The position numbers and the translations under genes were made by a program. A stretch of DNA of 64,000 nt from Rhizophagus irregularis (lineage: Eukaryota; Glomeromycota; Glomeromycetes; Glomerales; Glomeraceae), in the NCBI RefSeq assembly GCF_026210795.1, contig NC_089444.1, forward strand, positions 982,501 to 1,046,500, given 5' to 3'. The notes beneath the pieces were generated by a model, which was not told where the DNA came from, made no database searches, and was given only the letters and a program-made list of their open reading frames with translations. This document shows, one piece after another, positions 1-10,747 of this stretch. Position 1 is the stretch's first letter; every line of letters begins with the position of its first letter.

Positions 1-497
1 ATCATTATTTAATACTCTTCTTAATATTTTTCCCATTTCATCTTTACCTATACATCCTATTATTACCGTTGAATTCGGTGGAAGTAATCTCTATATTTAT
101 TTATTTTAAGAAAGATATAAAATTAGTATAAAGAGGACATAAGAAAGTTAGAATAAAATATCTACTTGAGCTCCACGGAGAGAATTTTGTGCCGTGCCAC
201 CAGGAACTTTTAATGTATCAGGATATTTAGAAACCTCATTTAAACTAATAATGATTTAAATTTAATATAATTAAGATATAATAACAGATAATAATTAATT
301 TTTTTTTTTAAAAGAAAAGTAATATTAGTTTATACGTACAATCCATTGATTTTATTAAAGTCTTTATCAATTGGTTTTGGTAAAAGTCCATATTTTTTAA
401 TTAATTTTTCAACTTCTTCGTTATTATATACGAATAAGTCTATTAAAGAATTACCAATACCGAGTAATATATAGTCATTAGAAGTTTCAGTTAACAT
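1..497 (-). CDS. ADO1: Adenosine kinase, 5' part of gene (runs off left edge)
   Basis: Adenosine kinase phosphorylates adenosine to AMP with ATP (purine salvage, and removal of adenosine formed by the methylation cycle). Three exons are read on the minus strand: 497-340, 244-166 and 90-1; phases match (158, 79 and 90 nt; donors GTACGT and GTAGAT). The 109 visible residues begin MLTETSNDYILLGIGNSLID, the N-terminal strand of ribokinase-fold (PfkB) kinases, then VPGGTAQNS, matching the conserved GGA-x-QNS substrate-binding segment, and VIIGCIGKDEMGKIL, matching the family's F-x-GCVG-x-D-x-x-G motif. The catalytic C-terminal half (GAGD motif) lies outside the window. The start is the only in-frame ATG before the conserved strand. 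The gene looks intact as far as seen. Family assignment is from motif recognition. Confidence 0.88.
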
Positions 498-1739
498 TTT
501 TGAGGTAAAATTTAAAGTTTGCTTGAAATCCTTACTTTTTCGAATTTATAATTGATTTACCCAAGTGTTGTTACACAAATCGTACAAATGGATTGATTTT
601 CGGACCGCAGTCAATTTAAAACAAAATTTTTATGCGGTCAAATTAAATATAATACTGCGCCTCAAAATTATTAGATAAAGCCAGCTTCTACAGAGATCGG
701 AGTAGTTTTGGCCGGCATAACAGAACTCATGTGACATATAAGGGATGACAAATAGGGTAAGTACCGGAATACTTAATAAAAATGAAAAGTAGAGGAGTGT
801 GACAATGCGTATCAAATATTTTTACTATTATCACGTGATACAACTTCGCTTTAGGAACCAACCACCCTAGCGTCGCCTCCAAAAAATGGTAGCCGGGTTA
901 CATACCCTGTAAAAAAAAGTCGATCCGTTTTTTATATTCCGTCTTTTTTTCCGTAAAAGGCTCATATTTCCGGAATTAATAATAACCTAATTTATCGAAT
1001 TATTTACATTTTCCGTGAATGGATCCGTGAAAGGCTCATTTTTACGGAGTTTTTACAGAAATAACGGATAAATTTTTATAGTTATATAATATTATGGATG
1101 TGACAATTAATGGCGACAATTAGAGTCCTTACATATAAAAAAAACCCTAAGTCCACAAGACATAAGCATTGTAGTCGCATTTTCAACATCTAATCCTAAT
1201 TCTAATCCCAATCCCCTTACCCTAAACTTAACTAGTCCTAAACCTAATTCTAAAAAACCGGAAAAATGAATCCGGCTAACAGCCTAAGAGTGAATCAGAA
1301 ATAGTGTTTCTAATTTTTGATCTGAAATTTCACAATAAGTCTGAAAATAAATCATCTCATGGCAAGTTAGCGGTAATTAAAAACAAAATCTTTCATATGA
1401 TCGATTTTAGTTGGAGATAGATAAACAAACATATTTGCAAAAATTTTAGCATAAATAGGAACGGAATATAAATAGCGAAAAAATTAGTATTTAGGTAGTT
1501 TAGAGTAGTGGTCACTTTATGTCGAAAAATTTCTCCCTTTAAACTCTCTACTCTATTCATTTTATTTCCAGTAATAAGATATTTGCAATATTACCGAATT
1601 TTTAATGTTAGATTCTTTTTATGCATTTAAATTACAAAACAAAGGTATTCAAATATTAAAAGCATAACAGAACTAAAATTTAATACTATACTAGATAATT
1701 TTCAGACCCATAGATTTTAATGTCAAAACTATAATTAAA
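498..1739. other. Intergenic DNA, including a GC-richer patch and telomere-like CCTAA tract
   Basis: No gene supported. It is the upstream region of the adenosine kinase gene. Two similar stretches near 948-975 and 1027-1055 share a CCGTRAAAGGCTCAT core, so a small degenerate direct repeat lies here. At about 1190-1256 the sequence is rich in CCTAA/CCCTAA-like words, described separately. Confidence 0.5.
1190..1256. repeat. Degenerate telomere-like (CCCTAA-type) interstitial tract
   Basis: About a dozen short words of the form CTAATCC, CTAATTC, CCCTAA and CCTAAACC follow each other. The arrangement resembles a diverged array of the TTAGGG telomere repeat read on its C-strand. There is no run of perfect hexamers, so it may be a coincidental low-complexity tract. 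Confidence 0.35.
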
Positions 1740-3180
1740 TTAAAGCAAAAAGAGGAAAAAATGATGCTAGAATCCATAACGATAATGATCAATCGAAATG
1801 GATTAATAATGTTCTTGAAAAAATATAGTCATAGATAGATTGGTTGATACAAATCAGCTAAGGAACATTTATCGACTTTTGGATCCTGATAACATAAAGA
1901 AAAGTCACCACTAGTTATGAACATCAATTCAAGAAGCGCAATCATTCATCACAAAACATGACAGTCAATTGATATTACCGACTTTTCAATCATTATCAGG
2001 ACGCGTACGAACCTCTTTCGTGAGATACATAGGTAGATATCTAAATGCAGCAGGAACATCTGGAATTAATTATATAGACTTTCCGTCAATATAGTTGGGC
2101 CATATTAATTTTTATATATTTTATTACAAGCAGGCTCTGTCCCAAATATTGGAAATTCTCCACCATAATTCCAATACCGAAGCCGAATAAATTCATATTC
2201 AATATGGAAAATGTAAGACTAGTCGCATTATTTGACATACTAGGGAAAACATTAGCAAAGATGTTAACCACTAAACTGGGAAGGATTTTTACGCTTAATA
2301 CAATTCTTTGTGAATGGACTTAAAGGAGATTCCACTCGTAATCCGATCCATTTACTCAATAATGTAATAGAAGATGCAAAACTTATCACAAAGAATTATG
2401 GATATTCTTTCAAGATATTAGTAAAATCGAGAATCTGGATCATTACTATAATTACAAAAAAATGCGAGCTAATGATCCTTCAGCTCCACCACCCAACCGG
2501 TACGTCTCTAGGAAACAATGAAAAGACCGTATCTCTAGGTATATGGATCTCACTAAAAACACGAAAAGACTAACTAAAAAAATTAAAAATATAAGGGACA
2601 TCTTAAAAATCGTGTCAAGAAAAAAAAAATCTTAATAGCACATGCGAGATATTTAATTAACAAAGTATTCTATCCAAAGATAGTCTACATTTTCAAAACA
2701 GTAGTTCTCATGGGATGGAATGATAGAATTGAATGCCCCGATCCTTTCATTTGAATAGAGTTTACGGTAATTGATCACTATATTAATCATCACTAAGAGA
2801 GTCAATTCCGGCGTTATCCAAACTGATCAGGCTTAAAAAGGAGCAGTTTAGAATGAAAATTCCTTCCGTTCTTAATTCTGAAAAAAAACACAAACAATTA
2901 TCAACTATTATACCGAACCGAAGCACAATCAAATTTAGTGTATATTAACGTCATACTAGCCGCTGATCTTAACTCATCCTTTATAACAGATAATTTGAGC
3001 GCGAAAATTTCACAATTAAGAGACAAGGCTCTCTTAGTTGGTCTTAACATTTTAAACCCACAACACTCATGCAATCATCGAACTATCTTTTATCTTACTT
3101 ACATCAGGACAAGAAAATACATTTGGCAACGACTCAGATTTCTTGCCAGAAAGAATCCATCTTTTCAAACAGATTAATCA
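1740..3180 (+). pseudogene. Decayed non-LTR (LINE-type) retrotransposon, reverse transcriptase region
   Basis: Conceptual translation of the plus strand gives reverse-transcriptase pieces spread over all three frames and broken by stops. In order: a segment near 1950-2080 ending in NAAGTSGINY, comparable to the 'SGPSGITYE' motif; CPKYWKFSTIIPIPKPNK then NVRLVALFDILGKTLAKML (about 2140-2260), the finger region of LINE RTs; STRNPIHLLNNVIEDAK (about 2325-2385), the segment before the first catalytic block; ELWIFFQDISK by frame change (about 2395-2425), which stops short of the expected Asp; and a thumb-like segment ILIAHARYLINKVFYPKIVY (about 2630-2690). A C-terminal helix-rich piece runs to 3177. 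The catalytic FADD-type motif was not found. It is an old, inactive copy; no target duplication or poly-A tail was identified. Confidence 0.62.
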
Positions 3181-3639
3181 AATTTTGTATAAGATATTTA
3201 TTGTCGTTATTTATTAATTCTTATTAACAATTTTTCAATTTTTATAGTACAAATAACTATTCTCATGGAATAAATCTAGTGGACAGCAACATATTTTTGT
3301 TATACGAAATATTTTATCAAATAAATTGCTATACGTTCGTTGAAAAAAAAAGAGATATTTAAAAGCAATCATTTATCATTTTGTTATCATACATAGTAAA
3401 ATAGCAAGATTATGTAACCAAAAACTTAAAACAAATGCTCTCCAAGATCTATGCATATTCATATTGCATATTGATCTACATTATCCATTTATCGATGCAA
3501 ACCCTTTCCCTCATAATTCTGTTTTTTCGTACTAAATGAAATATATACTTCTTTGGTAACACAAAGTAAAAGTCAATTCTATGAGAAAGATCCAAGATTC
3601 CCTATACTGCCCTTAGCCCTTCCTGCTTAACACCCGAAA
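3181..3639. other. Intergenic, no gene seen
   Basis: AT-rich sequence between the LINE relic and the Crinkler-like relic. No long open frame, no splice-consistent exon and no clear repeat was recognised. Confidence 0.45.
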
Positions 3640-4415
3640 TAGCTTATTGTAACGACATAACTATCTATACTTGCAAAATTTTTAGAAATTGGATGAGTTT
3701 GGCAAAGTGTACAGAACAAATTGGTTAGATTATGGAAAATTTTAAAAAATCCAGCAAGTACCGATAATATACTTGTTCTTGTCTCGTTAACATTATAAAA
3801 ACGAGTTCCTCCTTGACAAAGAATTGAATGTGATACCAATTCGAATAACTGTCCATGGATAATTCCATTCCTAGTATATTCCCTGCACCTTCAACAAAAT
3901 TGCGAAGATGTTCCTTATAATTCCTCAATTTCTCTAAACATATATCTATAATATATTCGGACCCAAAAAGCAGAAGGAAGCGGTGTATATGGACCATTTC
4001 CTTCATTTGATTCTTCAAGATTGGTATGTACATGAATTAATTTATGAGTATATTCATCACCTAAGAAGTTACTAGTTTGATTACAGAGCTTATTTGATCC
4101 GAATGATGAGGTTGCTTCAGCGATAACCAACTTAATGTCTTATAGTAGTGATTGGCTATAGATCCATCTTGCTATCCCACCACATAACTCAAACTTATTT
4201 TCCAATGTTTCTAATAGACTTGTAGTAATATTTTCTTGAATTGAAATCTCAATCTCTTTCTCACTCCATGTTGGTATGTAAAATTTTCTGCACCACTGCG
4301 TCTTTGCAAAATCGCCAACTATTTCTTTCTTTGGTGAATAATTTATCTGTTTTAAATCTATACAGCATATTTCCATTAAATTAACTATTTTATTTTTCGT
4401 GTTATAATTATTCAC
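3640..4415 (-). pseudogene. Relic of a Crinkler/RHS-type ATPase gene
   Basis: On the minus strand the reading from 4415 gives FYIPTWSEKEIEISI and then KFELCGGIARWI, the sequence pair (aromatic-hydrophobic-P-x-W-S-x-x-E and 'F-x-x-x-GG-x-x-R') found near the end of the P-loop ATPase domain in Crinkler and retrotransposon-hot-spot-like proteins. After a stop at 4140 the homology seems to go on in other frames through VIAEATSSFGSNKL and HGQLFELVSHSILCQGGTRF (about 3640-3860), which fits the following nuclease-like region. The Walker motifs that should precede it are absent. Several frame changes and stops show it is not translatable. The family call is moderate; the broken state is clear. Confidence 0.5.
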
Positions 4416-5279
4416 GTAAAATATTTAGCTACCTCTGCTTATTAGCAAAGCAGGTATTCATGGTTAAAAAAGTTTTATTTGAAGATCGTTAATAGGGAAT
4501 TTGAGAAAATAGCAAAATCTAAAGAAGATATGAAAGTAGTAGAGGACATTTGGTATACGAGCTATGTCAATATCAATGAATAGGAGATGTGATAAAGTAA
4601 TCGAGATTGAAAAAGAATTATAAGTTTAATAGTGACGGATTAGAAAAACAACAAAAAAAGATGATAAAATAAAAAATGGTACAAATTATTATTATCTTAG
4701 AATGTAATAAAAAATAATGTAAATAAATATGTTGATTAACATTATACATTTATACTCATTTTAAACGTTATACATACAACCGAGAATAATAAATTCTACC
4801 CTATACGCTAATTTCAAAATAACCTCCATATTTAAAATTTTATAGAAGGCCATGGTTCTGGACTTCATTATTTAACTTTAAAAATCTTCGTTCTTTTTGA
4901 AACCCTTCGAAAATGAATATAATAGTTTGCGATTAGGCAAACTTGAAATTCTTAATAATATTTTGAAAATTTAAAAGTCGTCATTACCTCGTTATCTATA
5001 AAGCCACAGCTCTGTAACTAAATGTCAAATCTGAAGCATATTTGAAAGCATTATGACATTAGTCATCAGATAAAATTTAATTGTCTCTTGCAACGTCTTT
5101 ATCATTGTGAAACAAAAATAGAAAAATATAAGAGTAATCATATACATAATAAATGATAACATTATTTTGTTAAATTTTAATGTTAATGAATATTATGATC
5201 GTTACAAATTGAGATAATAAATAGTTATTGGATGGGGTATTCAATAACTATTTGACAATAAAATGTAATATATCTAGGG
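4416..5279. other. Intergenic, no gene seen
   Basis: AT-rich sequence upstream of the Crinkler/RHS relic. I see no supported coding exon, RNA gene or structured repeat. Confidence 0.45.
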
Positions 5280-5282
5280 AAG

Positions 5283-5835
5283 TAGGGATGCCAAAAGTTC
5301 GGTTATAACCGATCATAACCGGTTTTTACCGGTTCGGTTATCGGTTCGGTTTCAATCCAGACCGACCGGTTAACCGTCAGTTTTATATAATTGTAAATTT
5401 TTAATATATTCTGAAAAAAAAAATGATTTGTTCATTGATAATACCATTAAAACTATTAGTGTTTTTATGTATAATATTCTCATTTTTGAAATTCATATCG
5501 GCTGATCAGAAAAGCCTCCCATAATTTTATATTAACCCATCAGCTATTAATGAACCCATCATCTGAGCTTAAATATTAATTGGCTTGATTTTTCCAATCA
5601 GCCTATTGTATCGAATTTACGCGTTGATCACGTGATTTTTCGTTTCTCTGAAAAATCACAACATCGGCGTTATTGTTGTAATAAATTACGTAAATTCAAA
5701 GAATATTATTCAAAAAATTATAATTGATACTTTATGGCATTATTTTATTCGATTTTGCAGTATTTTTGCAATCGGTTTTATAGTTCAGTTTTATCGGTCA
5801 GTTTTGCGGTCGGTTCGGTTTTGCTTGAAAACTGC
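5283..5835. repeat. ACCGGTT-rich repeat with hAT-like left end, carrying a nested MITE
   Basis: At 5285-5385 the words GGTTCGGTTA, AACCGG and CCGGTTAACCG alternate on both strands, and at 5765-5830 the same GGTTCGGTTTT type words return. The left edge, TAGGGATGCCAAAAGTTCGG, resembles the ends of hAT-type elements with subterminal CCGGTT motifs. No matching right end was found before 6400, so the element is truncated or the end has decayed. The 5493-5605 inverted-repeat element lies between the two motif clusters. Confidence 0.4.
5493..5605. mobile_element. Small inverted-repeat element (MITE), copy A of the 'ATATCGGCTGAT' family
   Basis: The left end TCATATCGGCTGATCAGAAA and the right-hand TTTTTCCAATCAGCC are imperfect inverted repeats; the last bases of the right end are mutated in this copy. 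The interior, including AAGCCTCCCATAATTTTAT and CTGAGCTTAAATATTAATTGG, is almost the same as in the copy at 24504-24638, which is intact at both ends and about 22 bp longer. Two copies 19 kb apart with the same ends show a dispersed element. No target duplication could be assigned. Confidence 0.65.
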
Positions 5836-5929
5836 AGTTTTACAGCTGTTTTCATAAGACCTGGGACAAAATAAATTTTTGAGTAGATCATTCGCATGCA
5901 TGACACAGGAAACGATCTGAACTTTAATC

Positions 5930-6372
5930 ACTGGAAAGGGTTTACCACAAATCCGACACCAAGATCCCGACAAACCCATCCCGTTGAAATAAAATCCCGA
6001 TAGGCACAAATTCTGACAGTTAAAAATCTCGGTTTTTTTTAAAAAAAAAATTATATAAATTTTACAATTAAGCAATATAATTAAAATATAATTTTAATGT
6101 AAATTGTTTGCAAATTTTTTTATTCAATTAACTAACGTTACTATATTATTAATGAAAATTAAAAGAAAAAATTTTTTATCTTAGTTAAAAGGATTATGTA
6201 CAGTATATTACTAGAAATTAGAAATAATTACATTAAAAAAATCAACTAATCTCAAGTTCATCTGATCGAATCTCAGTCAGGATTTTGGCTGTCAAGATTT
6301 TAAATCTGTGACTGTCAGGATTTTGATTTAATCGGGATTTGCATTTATCAGATTTTGGCCAGTTGGAAAATA
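5930..6372. repeat. Imperfect inverted repeat with AATCCCGAY / CAGGATTTTGG motifs
   Basis: The left half (about 5930-6040) has AAATCCGACACC, AAGATCCCGAC, AAAATCCCGATAGGC and TCTGACAG. The right half (about 6260-6372) carries the reverse complements CAGGATTTTGG, CTGTCAAGATTTT and ATCGGGATTTGC. The centre is AT-rich without an open frame. It looks like a diverged foldback or MITE; exact ends are not clear. Confidence 0.4.
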
Positions 6373-7188
6373 GACATTTCTTAAGATTTTCTTTCCAAAA
6401 GCGTCTTTTCTTAAACACAAGTTAATTAATCAAAGGTCTGAAACTCCCTATGGGAAGTAATACGATTGTACGATAATACAAATGATATCCACTTTAATGC
6501 TCATGAGTTTCATCAAATAACTACTAAGTAAGAATAGAGGTCCCCTTCTAGATATTAGTTTTATTTCAATAACAATCTTTATTATAATCTTTAATATTGC
6601 CTTCTTAACTGTCAACTTTCTTACTGTTAATCTTTCAAAGATTCATATAAGAATCTTGAATACAGCTTTAACGATTTCTTACAAAAGAGAAGTTCAAAGT
6701 GTGAGATTTTTAATATAGTCTAAGTCGATTCATTACCGTCAACGATGATTTTTTCGCTGATGTCAACTGTGACAATTTAACGCCGATTTCATATTGGATA
6801 ATTTTGTAAGTGATAAAGAAGCAAGTTTTAGTTCTTGAGAGTGAAAGTTTGAGAGCTTTGAGTGTATATATATATATACTTATTTATGTAAAACCTTCTT
6901 AATGCATCGTGTTAATTCTAGTGGCTTGTAATGATACGAAAAATCTTATCAATATTGTAAAATTAAAAAAAAATTTTCAGAAAAAATGGCGAATGTAAAA
7001 ATTTCTGGGTATTTATTAAATATGAATGATTTATTCGTGAATTAAATTAATTAAGTAAATAATTTTATAATTAAATAAATATAAATTAAAAAAAAGATTT
7101 TTTTCCTTCTATGAATTTTGCATAATATTTCTTTCTATTAATAACATTGGTTAACGCTTCGAAACTTTTTTTAAAAAAAAATTTACCA
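6373..7188. other. Intergenic, downstream of the decarboxylase gene
   Basis: No gene seen. The region holds the 3' flank of the decarboxylase gene (minus strand), with AT-rich poly-A-signal-like stretches near 7040-7110 and a short TA run near 6865-6880. Confidence 0.45.
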
Positions 7189-9331
7189 TTAGCTATTCCA
7201 ATTTTTCAACCCATTGTGATTGATATATCCATTTCCATTCACGCTATGATTTCCATTTACGCTATGATTTCCATTTACGCTATGGTTTCCATTTACGTTA
7301 TAATTTCCATTTATATGATGATTCTCAGATCTTAAACCATCTTGAAGAATTTTATTCTCTTCCAAATATTCCAATACATCTTCACCCGCTCTTTCAACTT
7401 CTCTAACCATTTCATCCAAATAATGTTCATTAATTGAAGGTGCATTTATCACTACTCTAAAAAATATAGGTAATTCTTTTCCATTCAATTCTAAAGGAGA
7501 ATAATCAAATAAAAATCTACCGCGTTCCCGCAACCTTCTGTGAATTTCTTTGGTTACTAAAGTCATTTGTTCTTTCCAAGTTTGATATTTTTTGGTTTCT
7601 TTTTCTTCTCGATCTAAGATTTTCATCCCCTTTGGAATATACCAAAAACATATTTGTAAATTTGGTGGATCTTCTAATACCATTTTAAACTTATTATTAT
7701 TTTTCACTAAATTAGTCAAATATCTAGCCATTTTAAATGCATGCTCTATCCTTTTTTTATATCCTGATATACCATATATTTTCCATCCTATAAATAATTT
7801 TATTGCATCAGGCTTTCTGCCACATCCAACTGTACTATCTCCTAAATCATACTTAGAATCGTCATGAAATAAATATTGTGCTCCTAGTGAATTTGTTTGC
7901 TTAAATATTTGTCGATCTGACGCTAATATGAATGAACATTGTAATGGTGTTCCGAGTAATTTATGTGGATTCAGCACAAAAGTATCAGCCTTTTGTTTGA
8001 TAAATTGAAAAAATATTGTTTAGTCAGTTAAATTAGAGTAAATTATTTTTTTTAAAAAAAAGAGTTTTTAATAACGAACCAAAGATGAACCTTCAATCTT
8101 GTGCTTATGTTTGTCGGAAAATATAAGACTCCCACCCCATGATCCATCAACGTGAAACCAGAGCTTGTATCGCTTGGCAATTTTCCCAATTTCCTTTAGT
8201 GGATCGAAGGCTCCCTAATATATAAAAGTATGCGAAATTAATAACGCAAGAATACGTAAATAAAGCAACAATAATAATAATAAAATTTCATACCAAAACG
8301 GTCGTACCAGCAGTAGCATTAATAAAAAATGGGGTTTCTTTTCTTCCCAATGACTGTATAATTAATTGTTCTATGCACAAGAAAAAAATAAAAAATAAAA
8401 AATATGTTAGTTCGTAAACTCCAAAAGAAACTGAATCTTTACCTAGGATCTTACCTAATTCATCTGGACGCATTCTTCCCTGATCATCACAAGGAACTTT
8501 AATTATGTTGTCTAATCCTAATCCTAGTGCCATACCAGTTTTCTCAACGGAATAATGTCCAGAACTCGAAGTAAATACCGTAAGCTTCTTGCCGAAAGTA
8601 CAATACCCTTTAGTTTTAATCTCTGGAAACATATAATTTCTTGCCGTTAACATTGCGAGTTGATTTGAAAATGCTCCTCCTGGACATGTTATTCCTCCTG
8701 ATCTCTAAAATTTTTTTTTAATTCTAGTTAGATGAATTTGACAAATCTGAACAACTCACAAATTAATGTATTTACCTCGCCCATTCCTAACAATTTTGCT
8801 AATTTCTCCGAAACACAATCTTCCATTAGTGTCAACACTGGAGATACATGGTAAACATGTGAATTCGCATTTAATAATGATATTAACATATCGGTTACAA
8901 TCCCAACAGGATTGGTTCCTGCGTACAATTTATCCATGAACCCTGGATTCCATGTATTAACACTATAACGTAATATATTCCGTAACATTGGCATTAATCC
9001 TATTTTTTTATAATGTCAGAAAAAGAAAAATTAAATAGAGTTTAACAAAATAACAATTAAGATAAGAACCTTACCAGGAATACCAATCCCAGTATATGGT
9101 AGATCTAGATCTATTAATGGTTTTAATTCTTCCGGTAGTTTATACTCTACTACTAATGCTCCTGGCTTTCGACTTTCATTTACATCTAAAAATAAAGAAA
9201 TTTTAATTATGAATTGATAATGAAAGGTAAATAAAATGCTTACATCCAACCATTAAATCTTTCATTTGTGAAACTAATAGATCAAGTTCTGCGGCATCGC
9301 CATCAAGTATATCTTGTGCTTGCGATTTCAT
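7189..9331 (-). CDS. PLP-dependent group II decarboxylase (glutamate / cysteine sulfinate decarboxylase-like)
   Basis: Seven exons on the minus strand: 9331-9244, 9185-9075, 8999-8776, 8704-8455, 8370-8294, 8214-8080 and 7989-7189. All phases join to one 561-residue frame. The exon 6 donor (GTTCGT) is unusual; the other donors are ordinary. Family marks in order: YTGIGIPG and LYAGTNPVGIV (N-terminal domain), PGGAFSNQLAMLTARN, NATAGTTVLGAFDPL, WFHVDGSWGG with the PLP-ring Asp, and VLNPHKLLGTPLQCS, whose Lys (about residue 305) forms the internal aldimine. YLFHDDSKYDLGD and CFWYIPKG are typical of GAD67/CSAD/GADL1-type enzymes rather than aromatic decarboxylases. Acidic amino acid substrates are therefore likely (inferred). 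The last 43 residues are an Asn/Gly/His-rich tail built from an 18-bp repeat. The gene is divergent from ADE4 across about 1.4 kb. Confidence 0.88.
7225..7320 (-). repeat. 18-bp coding minisatellite in the decarboxylase tail
   Basis: The plus strand reads TTCCATTTACGCTATGAT about five times with small changes. On the minus strand each unit encodes a hexapeptide such as NGNHSV. The array lies wholly in the last exon, after the catalytic domain, and keeps the frame because the unit is a multiple of three. Confidence 0.85.
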
Positions 9332-10747
9332 TTTATTCTTAGAAAGAAATTACTATTATTATTATAAGAATAATAAAAATCAAAGATTATAAGGATTATG
9401 AAAATATGTAAGATTTAATATATACGAAAAAACAAAAAAAAATTATTTTTGAATGATTTCTTTCGTACTTTCGTAAATAAAAAATGAGATAAAAAAAAGC
9501 CCCCATGGGTTCACCTATTTATATGCAAATTTATATTAAAGATCTGCAACTTATCCATAATGGAAATATTATACGGAATATGGTTTAAATTCCAACCGGA
9601 TTTACTTCAATAATTAAAATAATTAGCCTTATTGTTGTTCATTTTTTATCGCCGTTTTCAAATTAGTGTGACCCCCCTCTAAGGAAATCGGTAGATTATT
9701 AGTGATTACCAGAGGAAATCTTGTGAAATTTTCAGTTATTAAAGTAGTTTCTTTTAAAAATATGGTAGTGTTACGCAAAGTTTTAACACTTGTTCATAGG
9801 AAAACTACTTAAATTATTGAGATTTCTGCATGAATTCCTTTAAAGATCGCACAATAATCGACCCTTCTCTACATAGTTTTCCAAGAAAATTCTGGGTTTT
9901 CCAGATTTGAAAACAGCGATAAATAAATACTATTCGATATCCGCGGATTGATCCATGGACTCTCGTATGATTACCTTTTATGGAATAAAAAAATTCCTTT
10001 CGAGTGAAAAAACCGAAAGCTAATAGCTAACTTAGTGTGTCTGGTGATTTGAGAAGATTTGATTTTTTTGCTCGTTTTTTGTGATATAGAGTGAAGTTGA
10101 TTTTTTTTTTTTTTTTTTTTTGCGAAGAGATAGTGTAATGTGTAATTGTTTAAATCTTAACCTTGCATCACGCGGACGAATTTGGTATTTTTAACACCAC
10201 CACCGGAGCACGTTAGTAATATTGTATTATTATTTGGTTACCCATGATTATGCGAACATTGCATAAATCACATGGTGCATGATAATCATTTTCTTGATAT
10301 TTGATAATCAAAAATCAAAAAAAATTTTACACGAATTGCTTAATTAAAAAACTCACGTGAAATGCTTTCTTTCTAACGATGATGTAATTTACGTCCTATT
10401 AAAATAATAATAATCGTAAAATTTTTTACGTAAAAGCACGCTACTACTGCGTGAAATGTTTCACACTCTATTATTAACCATTTTTCTCATGGAGTTCAAC
10501 TTGTTTGGGAAAAATTATAATGCAAAAGGAGATTGCTTATTAATATAGATATAACTCATATAAGGGCTTTTTTTTATCCCATTTTGGTTTAGGGTAATCG
10601 TAAAATAGTAAATGTTGTCATATGTACTACATTAGATATATATTATGCTACTGGTTTATGGCATCGCGCCTCGAATTTTTTTTTTTTTTTCGACTTAATG
10701 TGGTCAGCGAATTATGAAATTTGCTGTAAAAAAAATAATTGAAAATA
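9332..10747. promoter_or_regulatory. Divergent promoter region between the decarboxylase and ADE4 genes
   Basis: No gene is seen in these 1.4 kb. As both flanking genes are transcribed away from it, it should hold both promoters. There are poly-T tracts at about 10098-10121 and 10678-10691, the second close upstream of ADE4. I looked for TGACTC (the Gcn4/Bas1-type site of purine genes in yeast) and did not see one. No other site can be assigned with confidence. Confidence 0.5.

Noticed and set aside
5283-6400. Complete hAT element starting TAGGGATGCC
   Set aside because: The left end looks right but no inverted right end or 8-bp duplication could be found.
7147-7867. Plus-strand frames over the decarboxylase tail
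   Set aside because: Shadows of the minus-strand last exon, whose frame carries the PLP-binding NPHK motif.
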